The translations under genes were made by a program, and so were the position numbers. From Paenibacillus terrae (GTDB lineage: Bacteria > Bacillota > Bacilli > Paenibacillales > Paenibacillaceae), in assembly GCF_000943545.1 (NCBI RefSeq), contig NZ_JTHP01000002.1, forward strand, positions 1 through 64,000: a DNA stretch of 64,000 nt, given 5' to 3'. Shown here piece by piece: positions 35,660 to 44,300 of the stretch. Position 1 is the first letter of the stretch. Each line of letters opens with the position of its first letter. Below the pieces are notes generated by a model. The model saw only the letters and a list, made by a program, of their open reading frames with translations. It made no database searches and had not been told where the DNA came from.

Positions 35660-35795
35660 TCCTTCAAAATTAGAGTTCCCGACAGAACGTTCTCACCACC
35701 ATAGTCACGGGAGAACCATAAAAGTCAGGATAAACACTTATACCATTTCATGCTGCGCCAGCCCAAAAAACTTTGCAAACCTAAAAAATAAAAAT

Positions 35796-35889
35796 AGCAG
35801 CTTAGCTGCCCTATACAGTGACCCTTTAAACAAGCAGCTTAGCTGCCCTGAAAATAACCATTTGCCGTTGGGTAACGGTTATTTTCAGG
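35796..35889. repeat. Two direct 17-bp repeats and a 13-bp inverted repeat
   Basis: AGCAGCTTAGCTGCCCT occurs at 35796-35812 and again at 35833-35849. The second copy runs into the inverted repeat CCTGAAAATAACC (35847-35859) with its exact complement at 35877-35889, loop 17 nt. This lies in a 515-nt gap (35660-36174) with no convincing gene. It may be a MITE end or a transcription terminator, though no T run follows. Confidence 0.6.
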
Positions 35890-36174
35890 ATAACAGACCA
35901 TGTTTGTGTGGGTCTAGAGAAACAGTCTTTCCGCTCCGCATCGCTGTAGGAACAACGAAAAAGTATTGCCAAGGCCCATTCCTGTGGGGTATATAAAACT
36001 TTTTTTCCTTTATGCAAAAAATAGGCATCCCCTCTTTCGGTCCGCCCCATCGTTTTGTTATCATTGTTGCCCTTGTCCCATCTTTTAAAAACGTATAAAA
36101 TGGGGACACAGCCGCGTTTTCCTTCAATCCAGCATGATTGACATGAATTTGGCGGCAACAGGAGGAATTTATTC

Positions 36175-36360
36175 ATGAGCGATGCTAATGAACCACGTAA
36201 AGTTAATCTCGCAGATGCCATTCGGGAAAAGCTGGCACAAAAAAACCAGCAGTCCGGCGCTTCACAGCAGGGCGGCTTTCAAGGCGGTTCCGCCAAAACA
36301 CTGAAAAGCCAAAATACGAAGAAGCCGAACAACCAACGCCGTCGTACAGGCGGATCATAA
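36175..36360 (+). CDS. Small basic, Gln/Lys/Arg-rich hypothetical protein
   Basis: 61 aa with AGGAGG 9 nt ahead of the ATG. MSDANEPRKVNLADAIREKLAQK is a charged helix, followed by a Gln/Gly/Ser-rich middle and a basic QRRRTGGS end. Likely disordered and nucleic-acid friendly, but no family recognised. A terminator lies about 95 nt downstream. Confidence 0.65.
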   Translation: MSDANEPRKVNLADAIREKLAQKNQQSGASQQGGFQGGSAKTLKSQNTKKPNNQRRRTGGS

Positions 36361-36453
36361 GCCAACCCATTAGGCTATACCGCACCGGACTCAGGCAGAA
36401 TTATCTTCGCCCTGTAGCCCTGACGGTGTGAGCCATTGGTAATGGCGCAAACG

Positions 36454-36508
36454 AAAAAGAGGAGTCTCCCCCGCCATCATAAATGGCCTGAAGGAGCTCC
36501 TCTTTTTT
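36454..36508. terminator. Bidirectional terminator
   Basis: AAAAAGAGGAG/CTCCTCTTTTT outer stem with an inner GCCAT/ATGGC stem, between the convergent small basic gene and the ABC-F gene. Confidence 0.9.
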
Positions 36509-36538
36509 ATTTATCGATTTACTGAAGGTTAGCTGGTT

Positions 36539-38167
36539 TTAGACGATTTCTACCGGATACATACTTTCACGCAATTTCGTGATTTCATCGTTTTCCAAGT
36601 ATTCATCATAGCTCATCGTACGGTCGATTACACCGTTCGGCGTAATTTCCACGATGCGGTTTGCAATGGTTTGAATGAACTGATGGTCATGCGATGTGAA
36701 TAATATGGTACCGTCAAAGTCGATCAGACCATTGTTCAGCGCTGTAATGGATTCCAGATCCAAGTGATTGGTCGGTTCATCCAGCAGCAGCACATTGGCG
36801 CCATTGAGCATCATCTTGGCCAGCATACAGCGAACCTTCTCTCCCCCGGACAGCACGCTTGCTTTCTTGAGCGCTTCTTCACCTGAGAAGAGCATACGCC
36901 CCAGAAACCCACGCAGGAACGTTTCGTCCTGGTCCTTGGAATATTGGCGCAGCCATTCTACTAGATTCATATCCACACCTTCAAAATAGGTGGAATTGTC
37001 TTTCGGGAAATAAGCCTGAGTGGTGGTAATCCCCCAAGAGAATTCACCGCTGTCCGCTTCAGTTTCGTTCATCAATACCTGAAAGAGCGTTGATTTAGGC
37101 AAACCGTTCGGGCCGACAAACGCGATTTTATCGCCTTTGTTCACAACCAGACTGAACTCATTCAGCACTTGCTCGCCTTCAATGGATTTGCTGAGACGGT
37201 CTACCGTCAACAGTTGTTTGCCCGCTTCGCGTTCGGGCTTGAAGTTCAGGAACGGATATTTACGGTTCGACGGACGAATATCGTCCAGCGTAATTTTATC
37301 CAGTTGTTTTTTACGTGAAGTAGCCTGTTTGGACTTGGAAGCATTCGCGGAAAAGCGCTGAATAAAGGCTTGCAGTTCCTTGATCTTCTCTTCCTTTTTC
37401 TTGTTGGAATCACGAGTCAAGGCAAGCGCAAGCTGGCTGGACTCATACCAGAAGTCGTAGTTGCCGACGTACATCTGGATTTTGCCAAAATCAATATCCG
37501 CAATATGTGTACATACCTTGTTCAGGAAGTGACGATCATGGGATACGACGATGACGGTGCCTTCATAGTCCATCAAGAAATTTTCCAGCCATTGAATGGA
37601 TTCGAGGTCCAAATGGTTGGTAGGCTCATCGAGCAGCAAGTTGTTCGGACGACCAAACAACGCTTGAGCCAGCAAAACACGTACCTTGTCATTACCGCTC
37701 AGCTCAGACATGTTCTTGTCATGCAGATCACGCGGAATACCAAGACCGATCAGCAAGGAAGCCGCATCCGGCTCGGCATCCCATCCGTTCAGCTCCGCAA
37801 ATTCACCTTCAAGCTCGCCGGCACGCAGGCCGTCTGCCTCTGTGAATTCCGATTTAGCGTACAGTGTATCTTTTTCCTTCATGATTTCATACAGACGCGT
37901 ATGGCCCATAATAACGGTTTCCAGAACCGGAAATTCATCGTATTCGTAATGGTTCTGCTTGAGCACTGCCATCCGTTCGCCCGGTGTCATGTGAACCTCA
38001 CCTGAATTGGCTTCAATTTCACCGGAAAGAATTTTCAAAAAGGTAGATTTGCCCGCGCCATTTGCCCCAATCAGGCCGTAGCAGTTCCCAGGAGTAAATT
38101 TGATATTTACGTCTTCAAAAAGTGGGCGTTTACCATAACGAAGCGTTACGCCGCTTGTACTGATCAT
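36539..38167 (-). CDS. ABC-F family ATPase (YkpA/YbiT group)
   Basis: 542 aa, two ABC domains in one chain and no membrane part: an ABC-F ribosome-associated translation factor. Domain 1: Walker A GANGAGKS (35-42), signature SGNDKV (157-162), Walker B LLLDEPTNHLD. An inter-domain linker about 250-320 carries basic helices. Domain 2: signature SGGEKV, Walker B LLLDEPTNHLD, but Walker A reads GPNGLPKS (352-359), with Pro in place of the usual Gly before Lys. Typical members adjust ribosome function or give antibiotic resistance. A SD (AAGGATGG) precedes the ATG. Confidence 0.92.
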   Translation of the reverse strand: MISTSGVTLRYGKRPLFEDVNIKFTPGNCYGLIGANGAGKSTFLKILSGEIEANSGEVHMTPGERMAVLKQNHYEYDEFPVLETVIMGHTRLYEIMKEKDTLYAKSEFTEADGLRAGELEGEFAELNGWDAEPDAASLLIGLGIPRDLHDKNMSELSGNDKVRVLLAQALFGRPNNLLLDEPTNHLDLESIQWLENFLMDYEGTVIVVSHDRHFLNKVCTHIADIDFGKIQMYVGNYDFWYESSQLALALTRDSNKKKEEKIKELQAFIQRFSANASKSKQATSRKKQLDKITLDDIRPSNRKYPFLNFKPEREAGKQLLTVDRLSKSIEGEQVLNEFSLVVNKGDKIAFVGPNGLPKSTLFQVLMNETEADSGEFSWGITTTQAYFPKDNSTYFEGVDMNLVEWLRQYSKDQDETFLRGFLGRMLFSGEEALKKASVLSGGEKVRCMLAKMMLNGANVLLLDEPTNHLDLESITALNNGLIDFDGTILFTSHDHQFIQTIANRIVEITPNGVIDRTMSYDEYLENDEITKLRESMYPVEIV

Positions 38168-38425
38168 ATGAGCATACCATCCTTATCATTAGTAAAGTGC
38201 TAATCACAAAATTACCGACGGCAATAGTATAACACACAACGGATCGGATTCGAACCGTGTGTCAACCGAACAACCCTGAAACCTCCGTCAATATTTTGAA
38301 AATAAAATAAAAAATGCTTCCGTCCCCACGATTGTCTCCTGACAAAAACGCGGGCCAGAACCATTTTTTCTTGTTTCCAGATTCGATGCCACCAGGAGAC
38401 AGACGAGCCATTCAGTAGGCAGTAT
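38168..38425. other. Non-coding gap between the ABC-F gene and the heme ATPase
   Basis: No gene seen. On the minus strand an 8-bp inverted repeat GTCTCCTG/CAGGAGAC (38393-38400 and 38334-38341) is separated by 51 nt and followed by a T-rich stretch (38296-38315), a possible weak end for the heme operon transcript. A short ACACACGG hairpin near 38230-38262 lies closer to the ABC-F start. Confidence 0.4.
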
Positions 38426-39229
38426 CTACACTCCCTGTGCTTGTAAATGTACGGAAGCTCCCACACCTATCGGAATAAGATACATTCCCGCCTCAGCGTC
38501 ATGTCTTACGACTACTTCCACGCCGTATACTGCCTGGATCATATCGGATGTGACGACCTTAGCGGGCGGACCGTTCGTTATAATGCGCCCTTCCTTCATG
38601 GCAATCATAACGTCGCTATAACGAATAGCCTGATTGATATCATGCAGCACCATTACGATCGTCAGGCCGTGTTCCTGATTTAACTGCCGGATGAGTTCCA
38701 AAATTTCAAGCTGGTAGTACATATCCAGATAAGTGGTCGGCTCATCCAAAAATAAAATCGGTGTCCGTTGTGCCAAGGCCATTGCAATCCATACACGCTG
38801 CCGTTCTCCCCCGGATAGCTGGTCCAGCGTGCGTGTTCTGCGTTCCTCCAGATTCGTACAGGCTATCGCCCATTCAACCGCCTGCTCGTCTTCGTCACGT
38901 CTCGCTGTGAACATGTTCTTATGAGGAAGCCTTCCGAAGCTGACTAGCTTTTCTACGGTCAAGTCAGAGGGTGCCTCATTCTGCTGATGAACCACCGCCA
39001 GTTGACGGGCCAGCTCCTTGGGCTTGTATCGGGCAATCTCTTTACCGTCCAAAATCACCTGACCCAGGCGGGGAGTCGCATTGTTCGACATGACGCTAAG
39101 CAGCGTCGATTTGCCACAGCCGTTGGGACCAATGATGGTTGTAATCCGTCCCGGCTCAATGACAGCATTGATGGCGTGAAGACGATCCGTTTTCCGGTCA
39201 TATGAAAAGGTAATATCCTTAATGTCCAT
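38426..39229 (-). CDS. Heme/siderophore ABC transporter ATP-binding protein
   Basis: 267 aa, FecE/FhuC-type ATPase: Walker A GPNGCGKST (about 36-44), Q-loop in VVHQQNEAPSDLTV, signature LSGGERQRV, Walker B ILFLDEPTTYLD and the H-switch MVLHDINQA. Last gene of the minus-strand heme cluster; it overlaps the permease stop by 11 nt. It would power the IsdE/IsdF-like transporter. Confidence 0.92.
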   Translation of the reverse strand: MDIKDITFSYDRKTDRLHAINAVIEPGRITTIIGPNGCGKSTLLSVMSNNATPRLGQVILDGKEIARYKPKELARQLAVVHQQNEAPSDLTVEKLVSFGRLPHKNMFTARRDEDEQAVEWAIACTNLEERRTRTLDQLSGGERQRVWIAMALAQRTPILFLDEPTTYLDMYYQLEILELIRQLNQEHGLTIVMVLHDINQAIRYSDVMIAMKEGRIITNGPPAKVVTSDMIQAVYGVEVVVRHDAEAGMYLIPIGVGASVHLQAQGV

Positions 39230-40202
39230 AGGTGCGATCCGCCTTTCTGATCAGGAATATCAGGAACGGCCCGCCAATGACGGCCATAATAATGGAAGCC
39301 GGAATTTCATTGGGAGCAAGCACTGTCCGGCCCAGTGTATCCGCAAGCAGTAGCAGCAACCCCCCGCATAAGGCGGAAAACGGAATCAGCCACTTGTGAT
39401 CCGAACCAACCAAGTAGCGGGCACAATGCGGAACGAGCAGGCCGATAAAGGCAATAACTCCAGCAATAGCTGTAGCCGTTGCTGCAAGCAGCACAGCAAT
39501 AACGGAAATTAAAAGACGCGCACGCGTCACACTGAATCCCAGGTTTTTAGCTGTTTTATCTTGCAGAGACAAAAAATTGCACCAGGAAAACACGAGCATG
39601 GCTAAAATCAGCCCAATCCCGCCATAGGTCATAATAACCTCGACATCGACCCATTTTTTCATGGACAAGGTTGAGGTTGTAACCTGATTAATGCTGGTGA
39701 CCGCATAACTCCCCCGATAATTAAACGACTGTCCCAGACCCGAAAAAATCGCATTCACAGCGACCCCCATCAAGATCAGACGAATCGGATGCAGGCCGGA
39801 TTTCCATGAAAATCCGTAAACCATGAGACAGGCCAGCGCACCACCGATAAAAGAAAAGAAAGGCATCCAGAAATAGAGCGCCGGAAAGATCGTAACTGCA
39901 ATCAGCGAAACCAGAGCCGCCCCCGAAGAAATACCGATAACCCCGGCATCAGCCAGCGGGTTTTTCATCACAGCTTGCAGTAAAACACCCGCCACCGCAA
40001 GCGTGGCTCCCGCCATCACGGCTACGATAATTCTCGGTAGTCTCAAATCCTTGACCACATTCACCTGATCATCCGTACCTGTCCACAATCCGGTCACCAA
40101 TTGACTCAAATTCACCTTGAGACTGCCTGTCATCGCTGAATAGAAAATGACACCGATGAGCAAGGCGATTACTACGATAAAGCTCCAACCTTTTTTCGAC
40201 AT
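39219..40202 (-). CDS. FecCD-type ABC permease (heme/iron)
   Basis: 327 aa, about nine to ten membrane helices. FecCD motifs: DLRLPRIIVAVMAGATLAVAGVLLQ, NPLADAGVIGISSGAALVSL and the coupling-helix stretch GLLVPHCARYLVGSDHKW. It is probably a homodimer in the membrane taking heme from the lipoprotein encoded 14 nt upstream. Not translationally overlapping with it. Confidence 0.92.
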   Translation of the reverse strand: MSKKGWSFIVVIALLIGVIFYSAMTGSLKVNLSQLVTGLWTGTDDQVNVVKDLRLPRIIVAVMAGATLAVAGVLLQAVMKNPLADAGVIGISSGAALVSLIAVTIFPALYFWMPFFSFIGGALACLMVYGFSWKSGLHPIRLILMGVAVNAIFSGLGQSFNYRGSYAVTSINQVTTSTLSMKKWVDVEVIMTYGGIGLILAMLVFSWCNFLSLQDKTAKNLGFSVTRARLLISVIAVLLAATATAIAGVIAFIGLLVPHCARYLVGSDHKWLIPFSALCGGLLLLLADTLGRTVLAPNEIPASIIMAVIGGPFLIFLIRKADRTYGH

Positions 40203-40216
40203 GTCATCAGCTTCCT

Positions 40217-41152
40217 TTAATTCGAAGGATACAACATTTTCACTAGCTCATCCAGCGCCGAGTTTACCGCCAAATTTCCTGTTGTTCCAAACAGCGGCTC
40301 TGGCAGATCATAGACGTGTCCGTTTTTCACAGCGTTAAAATGTTTCCAAATATCGTTAGTTTTGAACTCTTCGTCGAACATTTTGACCACTTCATCCGGC
40401 ATCCCGTGTGCAGCACGCAAGATAATATCCGGATTGGACTGTTGCAAGGCTTCTGTATTGTGGGCAATAAATTCAACCTTCTCACCTTGGACTACGTTCG
40501 TCCCGCCTGCAATTTTAACCAGATCCCCAATATAGGAATGCTCGGTAGCCACCAGATAGCTTCCCGGTACCCCCAGCAAGATCAATACTTTAGGGGATTT
40601 CTTCCCTTTGATCTTTTGTTGAATCTCGGCTACTTTAGCGTCCAAAGCTCCATTAATCTCCTTTGCCTTTTCGGCTTTGCCGAACGTATCTCCCAGCTTT
40701 TGAATTTCTTTTTGCATATTCGCTAGACTTTCAAAATTCAAAAATTCGGCATTGATCTTCATGTCCTTAAATTTAGGCTCCAGATCATATTTTAGTGTCG
40801 TAACCGACAGTACGTCCGTCGGCTTCAACGACATCACTTTTTCCATATCAGGACTCATCGGATTGCCCACATCAGGGACATCCTTGTAACGGTCAGGCAG
40901 CACTTTCGTGCTTGTCGGCTTGCCTGCCAAATCCAGGCCCAGCGCATCCGTAATTTCCGTAATGGCTACCGTTGTAGCGACAATACGTGATTGTGCTTTA
41001 TCGCCAGACGTTGCCACCGATTTTGCACCTTCATTATCGTTCTCTCCGGCCGCCACCCCTCCCGAGCATCCGGCGAGCAACAAAAGCACCAGACCTATCA
41101 ACATATAAAAGCAGAACGATTTCCCTTGTACCACAGCTGTATATCGTTTCAT
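40217..41152 (-). CDS. Heme-binding lipoprotein, IsdE-like
   Basis: 311 aa from the ATG at 41152 (GAGGTGA 10 nt upstream). Lipoprotein signal with lipobox LLAGCSGG, then a class III periplasmic-binding-protein fold (LKPTDVLSVTTLKYDLEPKFK; VLILLGVPGSYLVATEHSYIGDLVKIAGGTNVV; the C-terminal LPEPLFGTTGNLAVNSALDELVKMLYP). The VPGSYLVATEHSYIGDLV region is the IsdE/HtsA heme-pocket area, where Met and His ligate heme in S. aureus IsdE. It is downstream of the giant NEAT gene, so it is probably the receptor for NEAT-delivered heme. Confidence 0.88.
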   Translation of the reverse strand: MKRYTAVVQGKSFCFYMLIGLVLLLLAGCSGGVAAGENDNEGAKSVATSGDKAQSRIVATTVAITEITDALGLDLAGKPTSTKVLPDRYKDVPDVGNPMSPDMEKVMSLKPTDVLSVTTLKYDLEPKFKDMKINAEFLNFESLANMQKEIQKLGDTFGKAEKAKEINGALDAKVAEIQQKIKGKKSPKVLILLGVPGSYLVATEHSYIGDLVKIAGGTNVVQGEKVEFIAHNTEALQQSNPDIILRAAHGMPDEVVKMFDEEFKTNDIWKHFNAVKNGHVYDLPEPLFGTTGNLAVNSALDELVKMLYPSN

Positions 41153-41224
41153 GAAAGCCAAATCACCTCAATTCAAAATATAGAAGCATCATGAGCCTCA
41201 ACTTTTCGGGTAATGAAATGCTGA

Positions 41225-41254
41225 CAAGTCTTGATGCCAGGGCACCAAGACTTG
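41225..41254 (-). promoter_or_regulatory. Intercistronic hairpin between the giant NEAT gene and isdE-like gene
   Basis: CAAGTCTTGgTGCC/GGCAtCAAGACTTG, a 14-bp stem with one mismatch and a 2-nt loop. No T run follows on the minus strand, so it is more likely an mRNA processing or stabilising hairpin (or attenuator) than a full terminator. Confidence 0.6.
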
Positions 41255-41310
41255 CTTGCATACAAGCTATTCTGTTATTTGAGCAGGTTTGATGCTACTG
41301 CGACCTGATG

Positions 41311-44300
41311 TTATTTTGCTTTCAGACTCGCTTCATCAAACTGGAATTGAACTGTATACCAGTGATCATATGGCACGCCGCCAAGAACTAAACCAGGTAC
41401 AATGACGTGTGTGTAGGCACTGATTTTCTGAGACAAGTCCACTACTTCAAATTGAACGACACGCGTATCGCCAGATGTCGAGATGACCTCTACATCTTTC
41501 AGGCTACCATTCTGCTCCACTTGTAGAACAGGCATCCAAGAGCTATTCTTCAAAGTGACTTGAATATAACGCTTATCTCCCTTTTCAATCAATGTAGCAG
41601 GCTTGTTGAGGTATCCATCCATGACGGAAGCTTCGCTCGTTTTATCTTTAAATACGTTGTAATTGATCGTGTATTGCTTCTCGGAAGTGACTGTTTGAGC
41701 TGGTTGCTCCACTACAGGTTTCGTTTCAGCCACAGGTGTTGGCGTTTCTGCTGTCCGCTCAGCAGCTGGTGCGGTTGTAGCTGCATTGACTCCCTCACCT
41801 TTAAGCGATGCACGGTCAAATTGAATTTGTCCGCCGAATTTTTCATTCAAAATAAATTTCTCAGGCAAGTATACCTGTGTGTACACACTCAGCTTTTTGT
41901 CCAGATCAGGCACTTCAAAAGCGATGGTGCGCGTGTCACCTTTCGTGTTGGAACCAACAACGGTTGGATTGGCATAACGGCCTTCAAAGTCCGTTTGGAA
42001 CAACTTCAAAGCCTGATTGTCCGTCACGGTCAGATGTGCTTGCACTTTGCCATTCTTCACAACCAGCTTCGCCAGACTCTGTACAAAAGGAGCCACAAGA
42101 GAATCCTTGTCCGTTCCATTCGCCAGCACACGGAAGTTCGCTGTGTACTCTCCATCGGCTAAATTGCTTTTCCCTTTTTCAACTTCGCCTGTCTTTTTAT
42201 CGTTGTAATACGTTACATCGCTAGTATTGAATTTGAATTCAAAATCGTATACCTTCTCCACACGATCCTCAGCCTTGAAGACCATCGGAGCAGCACTCGC
42301 TACCTTCGGAGCTTCGTAAACAACCAGTTGGCCTTTTACGTTGTTCTTAAAGTCGCTTACGCTAAAACGAACGTTCTTTGTATTACTTGCTGCATCTTCC
42401 TGGGTCACTTCTGCGTCTTTGTAGCCTCCGCTTGCGTTATCCCAAATGCGCAATGCCTTCACTTCATTACTGTTTTGCAGCTTCAGACCTACAAACCGTT
42501 TGTCGCCTTCCACGACCAATTGCGCTGGTTCATTGGCAATAAAGCGTTGAGCCGGAGAATTCTCTCCTGTTGTTCCATCCGCTAAAACAATACTGAATTT
42601 CAAAACATATTTACCATTAGCGAGCTTGTCAAAATCCAATTTCACGATTGGATCTGCCGCTCCTGTAGAGGACGGTTCGACAAAGCTACGAATGGTAGCA
42701 GGCTCGAATTGATACTGCACATCATATACGTGGTCATAAGGGATGCCACCCAAATCCAGACCCGGTACAATGACATGTGTATTAACCATAACTTTATCCG
42801 ATAGATCTGCGACTTCAAATTGGACGGTTCTTGTATCTGCGGAGGTCGATTGATCAATAACCTGAGCCTCTGCACCGTTTACCTTGAATGTTTTAATCCA
42901 GCTGCTCTTGTCCATTTTGATCTGGATCAAATTTTTGCCGGATTGCTTCAACAGAGTGGCTGGTTTTTGCATATAGCCATCCATTACAGATATTTCATTG
43001 CTTCCATTTTTGAGCACGGAGAAATCAATGCTGTATCTGCCGTTCTCAGTCCCAGGAGTTGTACCGCCATCCGTTCCATTAACCGCAATGCTGCTACGGT
43101 CAAATTGAAGACGAATCTTATGGTCCATCTCATAAACCGTTCCGTTATAGCTCGTACTTACGTGGACCTGTGCATTCAGAATAGCGTCCAAGTCTGCCAC
43201 TTTGAACTTTACAACACGAGTGTCGGCTTTCTTGTCCACACTTACGACATCTGCATCCGTCAACGTTCCGTTTTGTTCCGTTTTAAACTCCGTCACTGTG
43301 GCGCTGTCTTTGATCGTAAAGGAAGCTTCATACTTACCCTTCGATACTGTCAATGTTGCTGGAGACAACAAATATTGCGCCATTGCTGATTTTTGATCTT
43401 TCGTTGCATGCAATGCATCGAAGTTGATTGAATAAGTTCCATCAGCTAAGGCCTTTCCGGGCGTACCGGGCGTTCCAGGGTCAACCGGGGTTGTTGCCGC
43501 TCCTAACTGGAGATCAACATCATAGGTATTTACATAGTTCAATTCAGGCCAGTTTATGCTTACCCATGCGTTCAGCTTGGCAGGCACTTCTTTAACCTCG
43601 AATTCAATGACACGTGTATTGGCCGTTTTGTCTTCGCTTACTACGATCGCGTTGGTCAACACTCCGTTTTGTTCTACTTTGAAGCCATCAATTTGCTTGC
43701 TGTTTTTCAAAGTGAACTGTACATATTTCTTGCCACTACGTTCAACCAGAGTACCTGGTTTTTCCGTATATCCATCCATCATGGACTTTTCACTTGAACC
43801 GTCTTTTAACAGCGTGAAGTCCAGATTTGATGTTACCGGATTTGAACCATTGTCCGTTCCTGGCAGGCTACTTTTGTCAAATTTAAGGCGAATATTATGA
43901 TCCATTTCATACGGAGTTCCATTAAAACTCGTGCTAATATGCACTTGTGCATTCAAAACGGCATCCAAATCGGCTACTTTGAATTTCACTACGCGAGTAT
44001 TCGCTGCTTTATCCTCACTCACAATATCCGTGTCCGTCAAAGTTCCATTTTGTTCCGTTTTCAGCTTCGTTACTGTAGTGCTGTCTTTAACAGTAAAGGA
44101 AGCTTCATACTTACCCTTTTGCACCGTCAATGTTGCAGGAGACACCAGGTATCTTGCCATCGAAGATGCTTCTTCCTTGGTTGCATGAAGCGTATCGAAC
44201 TTAATCGAATACGTTCCATCGGCCAAGCCTGATGAGGTTGCAGGACCCAGTTGAAGATCAACATTATACGTCTGCACGTAGTTCAATTCAGGCCAATTGA

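Noticed and set aside
35826..36221. 131- and 80-codon frames on the minus strand in the gap before the small basic gene
   Set aside because: No ribosome site, overlap with the repeat structure and with the plus-strand gene, and no protein-like composition.
38240..38262. GGTTCGAATCC on the minus strand, like the T-arm of a tRNA
   Set aside because: Only three T-stem pairs form and no acceptor, D or anticodon arm is found around it.
38212..38466. 84-codon frame at the end of the heme operon
   Set aside because: Lies across the intergenic repeats and the end of the ATPase gene, with no start signal.
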